From contig JAEYSQ010000190.1 of assembly GCA_023434465.1 (NCBI GenBank), positions 1 through 17,515 on the forward strand: 17,515 nucleotides of DNA. Direction: 5' to 3'. The DNA is from Actinomycetes bacterium (GTDB taxonomy: Bacteria; Actinomycetota; Thermoleophilia; Solirubrobacterales; 70-9). The position numbers and the translations under genes were made by a program. Shown here in pieces: positions 6,935 through 13,254 of the stretch; position 1 is the stretch's first letter; every line of letters begins with the position of its first letter. The notes below the pieces were generated by a model. It was not told where the DNA came from. It saw nothing but the letters and a program-made list of their open reading frames with translations, and ran no database searches.

Positions 6935-7852
6935 ATGCGTGGTTACCTGACCCTTCTCGCTTCTGCCACTTTTCTCGCCGCGGTGCTGGTCGCCGCTCCG
7001 GCCACCCAGGCGAAGACGGTCGGCAAGTGCACGCTGAAACAAAAGACGCGATGTGCGGGCCAGAATCTGAACTGGAAGCTGAAGTTCCACGGCAAACTGA
7101 ACGGCTCGAATTTCCGCAACGCGAAGCTGCGCGGCGCTGACCTCCGGAACGCCAACCTGAAGAACGCGGATCTGCGGGGCGCCGATCTGACCAGCGCCGA
7201 CCTGCGTGGCGCCTGGCTGGTCGGAGCGAAGCTGAACAAAGCCACGTTGACGACCGCGAACTTCAACAATGCGACCCTGAACCGGGCGAACCTTTCCGCG
7301 GTGAAGGCAGAAAACTCCCGTTTCTACGGCGTCAGCCTCAAGAGCGCGATCATGCGCAACGGGGACTTCAGCAACGCCAACTTCTATGGCGCCGACCTGA
7401 CGGGCGCGAACCTGCAGGGCGCGAACCAGCCGCCACCGCCTCCTCCTTTCTCGAACGAGAAACCCAAGACGACCACCAACCTGGTCAACGTCAACCTTTG
7501 GGGCGCGACTCTCTCGGGCACGAATCTGACCAACGTCAACCTGGAGAACGCAAATCTCTACGGGGTGGTCGCGCAACCGAAGCCGGCAAACTTCACCGGC
7601 GCCCTGCTCTACTCGGCGAACCTGAGCAGCACGATCATGGACGGGGCCAGTTTCACCGAAGCGTTCATGCACGCATCGTCGATCCAGATCTCCTCGTTCG
7701 AGCAAGCCGACATGACGAATGCGTCGATGGGGTCGGTGATAATCATGAACTCCAACTTCACCGGAGCGACTTTCACGGGGACGGTCTTCCCGAACGCGGT
7801 CTGGTTTCACTCGGTTTGCCCGAACGGGGTGCTTCAGGACTCGCTCTGCTGA
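6935..7852 (+). CDS. Secreted pentapeptide-repeat protein
   Basis: The 305-residue product has a signal peptide (MRGYLTLLASATFLAAVLVA, cleavage near APATQA-K at about 26), then long runs of the A(D/N)LXX pentapeptide repeat. The densest run is about residues 55-160, with FRNAKLRGADLRNANLKNAD, and a second run is about 184-285. Such repeats form a right-handed quadrilateral beta-helix. A proline tract (residues 166-171) followed by a Lys/Thr-rich segment breaks the repeats into two blocks. Cysteine pairs sit at both ends (31/40 and 295/305), and VCPNGVLQDSLC closes the protein, resembling the CPDG...C cap of actinobacterial secreted pentapeptide proteins. The role is unknown; a structural or surface function is more likely than the gyrase protection of cytoplasmic Qnr-like proteins. 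Confidence 0.85.
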   Translation: MRGYLTLLASATFLAAVLVAAPATQAKTVGKCTLKQKTRCAGQNLNWKLKFHGKLNGSNFRNAKLRGADLRNANLKNADLRGADLTSADLRGAWLVGAKLNKATLTTANFNNATLNRANLSAVKAENSRFYGVSLKSAIMRNGDFSNANFYGADLTGANLQGANQPPPPPPFSNEKPKTTTNLVNVNLWGATLSGTNLTNVNLENANLYGVVAQPKPANFTGALLYSANLSSTIMDGASFTEAFMHASSIQISSFEQADMTNASMGSVIIMNSNFTGATFTGTVFPNAVWFHSVCPNGVLQDSLC

Positions 7853-7865
7853 GTCCCGGGTTCGC

Positions 7866-8387
7866 CTAGCGGTCGACGGGCGGGCGCCACATCAGCCACA
7901 GCGGGACGCCCGGTTCCACCTCGACCTTCTTGCGAAGTTGGAAACCGAACCTCGCATAGAACGGGATGTTGCTTTCACGCTGGGTCTCGAGCCAGCAGCC
8001 AAGCCCGGCCCGGTCGGCCGCCTGGAGGCCGGGGTTGATCAGCGCACTGCCGTGTCCCTGGCCCTGGGACTCAGGGGAAACCGAGAGGACCGAGAGGTAG
8101 AAGTGGGGCTCTTTCGGCCAGTTCGAAGTGATCAGGCGCTGCAGCCTGGATGCCATGCCCAGGCGGGGAATGCCGGCCGGGAGGAAGGGCAGGCTTTCGG
8201 CCATCGTCTCCCGAAAGGTGTGTTTCTTCGTGCCGGGCGGGTACCAGAGGCAGGCTCCGGCCGCCTCGCCATCGGGCCGACGGGTAAGCCAGCCGGAACG
8301 GCGCGAAACGAAGATGTGCCTGACGATCGCGCGGTACTGTCGCCGCTCGACCCGGGCCCGCACCCGGTCGTCCGGTAGCAGCCACAT
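7866..8387 (-). CDS. GNAT-family N-acetyltransferase (N-terminus may begin upstream at CTG 8477)
   Basis: This is a GCN5-related acetyltransferase. The acetyl-CoA motif A is visible as FYLSVLSVSPESQGQGHGSA (residues 96-115 from ATG 8387), followed by GLGCWLETQRESNIPFYARF, the usual motif B with the conserved IPFYxxxGF. With ATG 8387 the protein has 173 residues, but the family fold continues upstream in the same frame: ELIGQATARPAADAIARGF then QDNEIWMWLLPD looks like a genuine GNAT first strand and helix. No ATG, GTG or TTG exists between ATG 8387 and the stop at 8501. A CTG at 8477 preceded by GAAGG with a 5-nt spacer is the best candidate and would give 203 residues. The substrate is not predictable. 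It lies just downstream of ctaD and converges on the pentapeptide gene with a 13-bp gap. Confidence 0.85.
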   Translation of the reverse strand: MWLLPDDRVRARVERRQYRAIVRHIFVSRRSGWLTRRPDGEAAGACLWYPPGTKKHTFRETMAESLPFLPAGIPRLGMASRLQRLITSNWPKEPHFYLSVLSVSPESQGQGHGSALINPGLQAADRAGLGCWLETQRESNIPFYARFGFQLRKKVEVEPGVPLWLMWRPPVDR

Positions 8388-8488
8388 CCAGATCTCGTTG
8401 TCCTGGAAGCCGCGAGCAATCGCGTCGGCTGCCGGCCGGGCCGTTGCCTGGCCGATCAGTTCAGGAGATGACGGCAGGGTTGCCTTCG

Positions 8489-8512
8489 GCCCGTTCGCTT
8501 AGGTCCACGGGC
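8489..8512 (-). repeat. Hairpin-forming sequence after ctaD
   Basis: GCCCGT (8489-8494) pairs with ACGGGC (8507-8512), and an alternative CGCTT/AAGCG pairing (8496-8500 with 8515-8519) overlaps it. It lies about 28 nt past the ctaD stop and just before the GNAT reading frame. It may be a weak terminator or a structure influencing GNAT translation; there is no U-tract. Confidence 0.3.
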
Positions 8513-8539
8513 AGAAGCGTAATGCAGGTTCGGGGTCGA

Positions 8540-10477
8540 TCAGGCGGTCGTGCGGACCGGCGGTGCCCGATCCGGCTGCCGGTGTACGGCGTCCTCGTCG
8601 TCTCCCATGATCGCGTGTCGGGAACCCGGCACCCCAAACTCGTACGGTCCGGCGACGACCCGCGGGATCAGGTCGAAGTTGTTGACCGGGGGAGGCGAGC
8701 TGACCTGCCATTCGATCGAGTGCGCCCGCCACGGGTTGTTGCCAGCCTTCGGGCCGAACCGCCAGCTGACGATCATGTTGTAGACGAAGATCAGCTGGGC
8801 GGCCCCGAGCATGAACGAGGCAACGGAGATCATCAGGTTCCAGTCTCCGTATTGGCTCGCGTAGTCGGCCACCCGGCGCGGCATGCCGTCCATCCCGATC
8901 CAGTGCATCGGCGCGAAGGTGAGCCAGGTGCCGGCCAGGGTGAGCCAGAAATGCCAGCGGCCGAGGCGCTCGTCGTACATCCGGCCGGTCATCTTCGGAA
9001 ACCAGTGGTAGACCCCGGCGAAAATCGTGAAGACCGACCCTGCGAAGAGCACGAAGTGGATGTGGGCGACGATGAAATAGGTGTCAGTTACGTGGATGTC
9101 GATCGGCACCAGGGCGATCATCACTCCGCTGATCCCGCCGACGATGAAACTGACCACGAATCCGAGCGCGAAGAGCATCGAGGTCCGGTTGGCGTGGATC
9201 TTTCCGTAGAAGAGGGTGGCAAGCCACGAGAAAATCTTGATCCCGGTCGGCACCGCGATCAGGACCGAGGTGATCATCATCGGAACCCTGAGCCAGGAGA
9301 ACATGCCCGAGACGAACATGTGGTGGGCCCAGACCGAGTAGCTCAGCACGATGATCCCGATCAGGGAGAGCGCCATCAGCCGGTAGCCGAAGATCGGTTT
9401 TCGGGCGTGGGTGGCGATCACCTCGCTGACGATCCCGAAACCGGGCAACATCATGATGTAGACCGCCGGGTGGGAGTAGAACCAGAAGATGTGCTGGTAG
9501 GAGACGACGTCGCCGCCTTGGAGGAAGTTGAAGAAGTTCATCTCCATCAGCCGTGAGAGGAGCACCATCAGCTGGACGCCGGCGATGAACGGGGTGGCGC
9601 CGATGATCAGTAGCGAGGTGGCGAGGTTGGCCCAGCCCAGCAGCGGCATTCGCCACAGACTCATCCCCGGCGCCCGCATCGAGATGATCGTGACCAGGAA
9701 ATTGACTGCCGCGAAGATCGAAGAGAAGCCGGCGAACTGCACGCCGACGTTGAAGAAGGACTGTCCCAGGGGCGCCCCGGTCGAGAGCGGTGCGTAGCCG
9801 GTCCAACCGGCATCGAAGGCGCCGCCGGGAGCGAGGAAGCTGGCGAGGAATATGACGCCGGCGATCGGCAGGAGCCAGAAGCTGAGCGCGTTGAGCCGGG
9901 GGAAGGCCATGTCCGGGGCACCGATCATCAGCGGCAGCACGTAGTTCGCCAGTCCGGCAAAGGCCGGGATGATGAACATGAAGATCATGATCGTGGCGTG
10001 GGTGGAAAACAGCCCGTTGTAGGTGCTGGCCGCGACGATCTGGGCGCCTGGCTGGGCGAGTTCTGCCCGGACCAACATGGCCAGGAGGCCACCGATGAGG
10101 AAGAAGATCAGCGTCGTGACCACATACTGGATCCCAATCACCTTGTGGTCGGTGTTGAAGCGGAAGTAGTCCCGCCACCCGTAGGCCCCGTGTTCCCCGT
10201 GTTCGTCAGGCATGGTTTTCGCCCCGAACGCCCACTTCAGCCAGTAGTCGAAACAGCCGAGTCCCCAGAGGAATCCGAACGGTGCGGTGACCAGGGGAAC
10301 GACCACGTGGGGGTATCCCGTCTGTTCGGTCTGAAAGAGGTCGAGCCCGGCAATTGCCCGGAAGCCGATCACGAGGCCGAATCCGATCACGGCTCCAACC
10401 AGGGTCCCGAGCGCAATCCTGGCGATCGGAAGATGACCACGTGAAGCGGCGCTCTCGGTAGTGATGGTGCCCGGCAT
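8540..10477 (-). CDS. ctaD: Cytochrome c oxidase subunit I, A2-type haem-copper oxidase
   Basis: This 645-residue membrane protein (from ATG 10477; GTG 10483 is also possible) is the catalytic subunit of an aa3/caa3-type oxidase that reduces O2 and pumps protons. Haem a ligands are His160 (FSTHATIMIF) and His474; the haem a3 ligand is His472 (DTYFIVAHIHFVLF). CuB ligands are His336, His385 and His386 (SVWAHHMF), and Tyr340 can cross-link to His336. Asp189 (APDMAFPRLN) marks the D-channel entrance and Lys414 (PTGIKIFSWLA) the K-channel. The motif FWFYSHPAVYI replaces the HPEVY of A1 enzymes, so the pumping Glu is missing and the Tyr-Ser pair marks an A2 enzyme. Two extra N-terminal membrane segments (about 21-43 and 56-80) precede the canonical helices. 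No ctaC, ctaE or assembly gene is adjacent. A LysR gene is divergent. Confidence 0.97.
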   Translation of the reverse strand: MPGTITTESAASRGHLPIARIALGTLVGAVIGFGLVIGFRAIAGLDLFQTEQTGYPHVVVPLVTAPFGFLWGLGCFDYWLKWAFGAKTMPDEHGEHGAYGWRDYFRFNTDHKVIGIQYVVTTLIFFLIGGLLAMLVRAELAQPGAQIVAASTYNGLFSTHATIMIFMFIIPAFAGLANYVLPLMIGAPDMAFPRLNALSFWLLPIAGVIFLASFLAPGGAFDAGWTGYAPLSTGAPLGQSFFNVGVQFAGFSSIFAAVNFLVTIISMRAPGMSLWRMPLLGWANLATSLLIIGATPFIAGVQLMVLLSRLMEMNFFNFLQGGDVVSYQHIFWFYSHPAVYIMMLPGFGIVSEVIATHARKPIFGYRLMALSLIGIIVLSYSVWAHHMFVSGMFSWLRVPMMITSVLIAVPTGIKIFSWLATLFYGKIHANRTSMLFALGFVVSFIVGGISGVMIALVPIDIHVTDTYFIVAHIHFVLFAGSVFTIFAGVYHWFPKMTGRMYDERLGRWHFWLTLAGTWLTFAPMHWIGMDGMPRRVADYASQYGDWNLMISVASFMLGAAQLIFVYNMIVSWRFGPKAGNNPWRAHSIEWQVSSPPPVNNFDLIPRVVAGPYEFGVPGSRHAIMGDDEDAVHRQPDRAPPVRTTA

Positions 10478-10486
10478 CGCCACTTC

Positions 10487-10492
10487 AGGCTA
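10487..10492 (-). promoter_or_regulatory. Candidate -10 box (TAGCCT) of ctaD
   Basis: TAGCCT on the minus strand ends 9 nt before ATG 10477 and only 3 nt before GTG 10483. A start about 7 nt downstream would leave a 2-3 nt leader before the ATG and would exclude the GTG, which is why ATG 10477 was chosen. The dyad at 10506-10517 would overlie the -35 region. Confidence 0.35.
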
Positions 10493-10505
10493 GGCCGCTC
10501 CACTC

Positions 10506-10517
10506 ATTAGGTCTAAT
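10506..10517. promoter_or_regulatory. Dyad ATTAG-GT-CTAAT between ctaD and lysR, operator candidate
   Basis: ATTAGGTCTAAT is a perfect 5-2-5 inverted repeat in the 73-bp divergent region. It overlaps TAATAT (10514-10519), the best -10 candidate for lysR, and the expected -35 region of ctaD. A regulator bound here could affect both directions. Its half-sites resemble those of the dyad that overlaps the lysR start. Confidence 0.4.
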
Positions 10518-10537
10518 ATCTATTTGCGGCCCCTTAC

Positions 10538-10552
10538 ATAGGCAATACCTAT
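10538..10552. promoter_or_regulatory. LysR-type T-N11-A dyad overlapping the lysR start codon
   Basis: ATAGG-CAATA-CCTAT is a perfect 15-bp dyad that fits the T-N11-A consensus of LysR-type regulators. Its right half includes the first two bases of the lysR ATG (10551). The position suits autorepression, with the distal dyad at 10506-10517 as a second binding site. Confidence 0.55.
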
Positions 10553-11435
10553 GGATATTGAACTGCGACATCTGAGGTACTTCTCCGCGGTGGCCGAGGA
10601 AATGCATTTCGGCCGGGCGGCGGAGCGGTTGCATATCGCCCAGCCGTCGCTCAGCCAGCAGATTCGCAAGCTCGAGACGATCGTCGGAACCCGACTCTTC
10701 GATCGCAGCAGCCGGACGATCTCGCTCACTCCGGCCGGTGCCGCGCTCTTCGAACACGCCGGCCGCATCTTTGCCGAGGTCGAGTCGGGGCTCACCGCGA
10801 CCCGCGATGCGGCCAGCGGGACTGTCGGCCGACTCTCGGTCGGCTTCGTGGAAGCCGCAGCGATCTCGATCGTGCCGGCGGCCACCCGGACGTTCCGGAG
10901 CTCCCATCCCCGGGTGACCCTGGAGTTACGCGAGCTGCCGGTAGCGGCCCAGGTCGAACAACTGGCCCGCGGTACGCTCGACCTCGGCTTCCTCCGAACC
11001 GGGCACGGCGCCGACGATCTGGTCGTCGAGCATGTGATCGAGGAGCGGTTCGTGGCCGCGCTGCCCTCGAGCAACCCACTTGCGAAACGAACCAGCATCG
11101 CTCCGTCAATGGTGGTCAACGAGCCGCTGGTCATCGGCGATCGCCGGGTCCTGCCCGGGCTCTACGACGAAACCATCGCCCTGATTCGCGAACACGACGG
11201 TCACCTGAACGTCGCCCAGCAGGCGACCAGCGTCCTGGCCATCCTGGGCCTGGTTTCAGCCGGTCTCGGCGCGGCGCTCCTGCCGGCCTCGGTCGGAGCC
11301 CTCGCCTTCACCGACGTCAGCTACGTCCCGTTGGAGCCTTCACCCACCACGACGATTCTGGCGGTTCGCCACGAGCAAAACGACTCGCTGCAGATAGAAC
11401 CCTTCCTGGCGGGTATCAAGGAGTCCGACCTCTGA
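10551..11435 (+). CDS. LysR-family transcriptional regulator
   Basis: This 294-residue protein has the LysR N-terminal winged helix-turn-helix: MDIELRHLRYFSAVAEEMHF, GRAAERLHIAQPSLSQQIRK and LEtIvGTRLFDRSSRTISLT (residues 1-60). An effector-binding domain of the periplasmic-binding-protein type follows (about 90-290), including VGRLSVGFVEAA and LDLGFLRTG. The HFGRAAERLHIAQPSLSQ style resembles the CatM/BenM-type branch that senses aromatic or organic acids, but the ligand cannot be assigned. It is transcribed divergently from ctaD, and the shared region contains two dyads, so autoregulation and control of ctaD are plausible. No aromatic-degradation gene is adjacent. It ends 56 bp from the convergent purB, with a long inverted repeat in between. 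Confidence 0.95.
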   Translation: MDIELRHLRYFSAVAEEMHFGRAAERLHIAQPSLSQQIRKLETIVGTRLFDRSSRTISLTPAGAALFEHAGRIFAEVESGLTATRDAASGTVGRLSVGFVEAAAISIVPAATRTFRSSHPRVTLELRELPVAAQVEQLARGTLDLGFLRTGHGADDLVVEHVIEERFVAALPSSNPLAKRTSIAPSMVVNEPLVIGDRRVLPGLYDETIALIREHDGHLNVAQQATSVLAILGLVSAGLGAALLPASVGALAFTDVSYVPLEPSPTTTILAVRHEQNDSLQIEPFLAGIKESDL

Positions 11436-11436
11436 C

Positions 11437-11487
11437 CCGCGAGGTTGAAGTTACCGCGACATAGCGGGCCTGAAATCAACCTCGCGG
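11437..11487. terminator. Inverted repeat between convergent lysR and purB, probable bidirectional terminator
   Basis: CCGCGAGGTTGA (11437-11448) is perfectly inverted as TCAACCTCGCGG (11476-11487), with a 27-nt loop that holds a smaller CCGC/GCGG stem. It fills the gap between the lysR stop and the purB stop. There is no clear T-run on either side, so the intrinsic efficiency is uncertain. Confidence 0.55.
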
Positions 11488-11490
11488 CCT

Positions 11491-12774
11491 CTAACGGAGT
11501 TCTTCGAGCCTTTCGAAGACTTCGGGGAGGTGAGTGAGATAGGCGCTGTAGTCGAAGATCTCGTCGAGGTCGAGCTCGGGGGCGGCCTTGCCGATCAGCT
11601 CGCGGAAGTGAGTGTCGCCGTCAAACGCTTCGTGGGCCGCAGCCTGAACCGTGCGATAGGCGTCGTCCCGGGTCATGCCCGACTCGACCATGGCGGTCAG
11701 GGCCCGCTGGCTGAACATCGCGCCGTTGGTCTGCTCCAGGTTCGCCTTCAGGCGATCGACGTGGACGACCAGCCCGGATGCCACCTGGGTCGCCACGTGG
11801 TGCATGTAGTCGAGGCCGATCGTCGCGTCCGGAAGGATCACCCGCTCGGCGCCGGAGTGGCTGATGTCCCGCTCGTGCCAGAGCGCGACGTTTTCGAGGC
11901 CGGTCTGGGCGTAGCCGCGGAGCAGGCGGGCCAGTCCGGTCAGACGCTCGGTCCGGATCGGATTGCGCTTGTGCGGCATCGCCGACGAACCCTTCTGCTG
12001 GCCCGTCGCGAAAGGCTCCTCCGCCTCACGGACTTCGGTCCGCTGCAGATGCCTGATCTCGGTCGCGAAACGTTCTATGCCGGCCCCGGCCAGAGCGATC
12101 GCGGAGAGCAGCTCCGCGTGCCGGTCACGCGGCACGCCCTGGGTGGCGATCTCCTCGCGCTGAAGACCGAGCGTCTCCATGACCCGACGCTCGATCGAGG
12201 GTGGCACCGAGGCGTAGGTGCCGACCGCACCGGACAACTTGCCGCGGGCCGCCTGGGCGGTCGCTGCGTCGAGGCGCTTCCAGTTCCGGTCCGCTTCGAA
12301 GGCGAATCCGGCCAGGCGCAGACCGAAAGTCGTGGGCTCGGCATGGACGCCGTGGGTGCGGCCCATGGCGAGCGTGTCACGGAACTCGAAGGCGCGCTCG
12401 ATCAGGGCGTCCCGGTAGGTCTTTGCCCCGGTGACGAGGATCGCTCCGGCCTTGGTCAGCTGCACCGCGAGCGCCGTGTCGAGCACGTCGGACGAGGTCA
12501 GGCCGAAATGAATCCAGCGGCCCTCTTCGCCGATCGAGGCGGCCACCACGTCGACGAAGGCGGCCACGTCATGGTTGGTGATCTCTTCGCGGGCGTTCAC
12601 TTCCTCGACCGTGAAGCTCCCCTTCTCACGGCAGACCGCGGCGGCTTCGGCCGGGACCACACCCTCGGCCGCCCAGGCATCGGTCGCCGCCAGCTCGACG
12701 TCCAGCCAGGACTGGAACTTGGCCTGCTGGGTCCAGACCGCGCCCATGTCAGGGCGGGTGTATCGCTCGATCAT
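11491..12774 (-). CDS. purB: Adenylosuccinate lyase
   Basis: The 427-residue PurB cleaves fumarate from SAICAR and from adenylosuccinate, so it acts both in the IMP pathway and in AMP formation. The fumarase/aspartase superfamily signature is GSSAMPHKRNP (262-272), the flexible catalytic loop. Conserved histidines sit at His68 (TNHDV), His89 (WIHFGLTSSD) and His141 (GRTHGVHAEPT), equal to the numbering of the Bacillus enzyme. The protein is complete and of normal length. The ATG at 12774 follows the purE stop by 6 bp, so it is the last gene of the GYD-purD-purE-purB cluster. Confidence 0.98.
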   Translation of the reverse strand: MIERYTRPDMGAVWTQQAKFQSWLDVELAATDAWAAEGVVPAEAAAVCREKGSFTVEEVNAREEITNHDVAAFVDVVAASIGEEGRWIHFGLTSSDVLDTALAVQLTKAGAILVTGAKTYRDALIERAFEFRDTLAMGRTHGVHAEPTTFGLRLAGFAFEADRNWKRLDAATAQAARGKLSGAVGTYASVPPSIERRVMETLGLQREEIATQGVPRDRHAELLSAIALAGAGIERFATEIRHLQRTEVREAEEPFATGQQKGSSAMPHKRNPIRTERLTGLARLLRGYAQTGLENVALWHERDISHSGAERVILPDATIGLDYMHHVATQVASGLVVHVDRLKANLEQTNGAMFSQRALTAMVESGMTRDDAYRTVQAAAHEAFDGDTHFRELIGKAAPELDLDEIFDYSAYLTHLPEVFERLEELR

Positions 12775-12780
12775 GCGGTT

Positions 12781-13254
12781 CTAGGCGGCGAGGTTGATGA
12801 TGCGGGTGGCGAGCACGCCGGCGTTCTTGGCGCCGTCGATCGCCACGCATGCCACCGGAACACCCGGCGGCATCTGAACCGCGGAAAGCAGGGCGTCGAG
12901 ACCGCCGAGAGACTTGCCGAGGATCGGCACCCCGATCACCGGCAGATCCGTGTGAGCGGCGGCCACACCGGGCAGCGCGGCCGACATGCCGGCCCCGGCG
13001 ATGATCACCTTGAGGCCGCGCATCTTCGCGTTCGTGCAGTAGTCGACGACCAGTTCGGGGTCACGGTGGGCCGACATGACACGTACCTCGTAGGTGATGC
13101 CAGCGTCCTCGAGGGCCTGGCCGGCCGGCTGCATCTTGGGCTTGTCGTTCTTCGAACCCATGATGATCCCGACCTGAGGCTGGTCGACTTCGATCTCTTC
13201 GAAAAGCTGCTCTACCGAGGAGAGGGTTTCCGGCTGCTGGGGGGTTTCGCTCAT
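12781..13254 (-). CDS. purE: PurE, AIR carboxylase / N5-CAIR mutase catalytic protein
   Basis: PurE forms CAIR, in class I enzymes by rearranging N5-CAIR. The 157-residue protein carries VGIIMGSKNDKPKM (28-41), the catalytic MSAHRDPE (60-67, His63), IIAGAGMSAALPGVAAAHT (84-102) and a VAIDGAKNAG C-terminal motif. Two signature positions differ from the usual class I pattern: GSxSD reads GSKND, and GGAAHLPG reads GMSAALPG with Ala93 in the His position. About 26 residues precede the first strand, an acidic extension. No purK, which would make N5-CAIR, is adjacent. The start overlaps the purD stop as ATGA. Confidence 0.94.
   Translation of the reverse strand: MSETPQQPETLSSVEQLFEEIEVDQPQVGIIMGSKNDKPKMQPAGQALEDAGITYEVRVMSAHRDPELVVDYCTNAKMRGLKVIIAGAGMSAALPGVAAAHTDLPVIGVPILGKSLGGLDALLSAVQMPPGVPVACVAIDGAKNAGVLATRIINLAA

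Noticed and set aside
6830..7810. 326-codon minus-strand frame with regular valine/arginine periodicity
   Set aside because: The periodicity is the complement of the pentapeptide repeats on the plus strand; it is not an independent repeat protein.
8444..9556. 370-codon plus-strand open frame opposite ctaD
   Set aside because: It is antisense to strongly conserved membrane helices of ctaD and is extremely rich in charged residues, as expected for the complement of hydrophobic codons.
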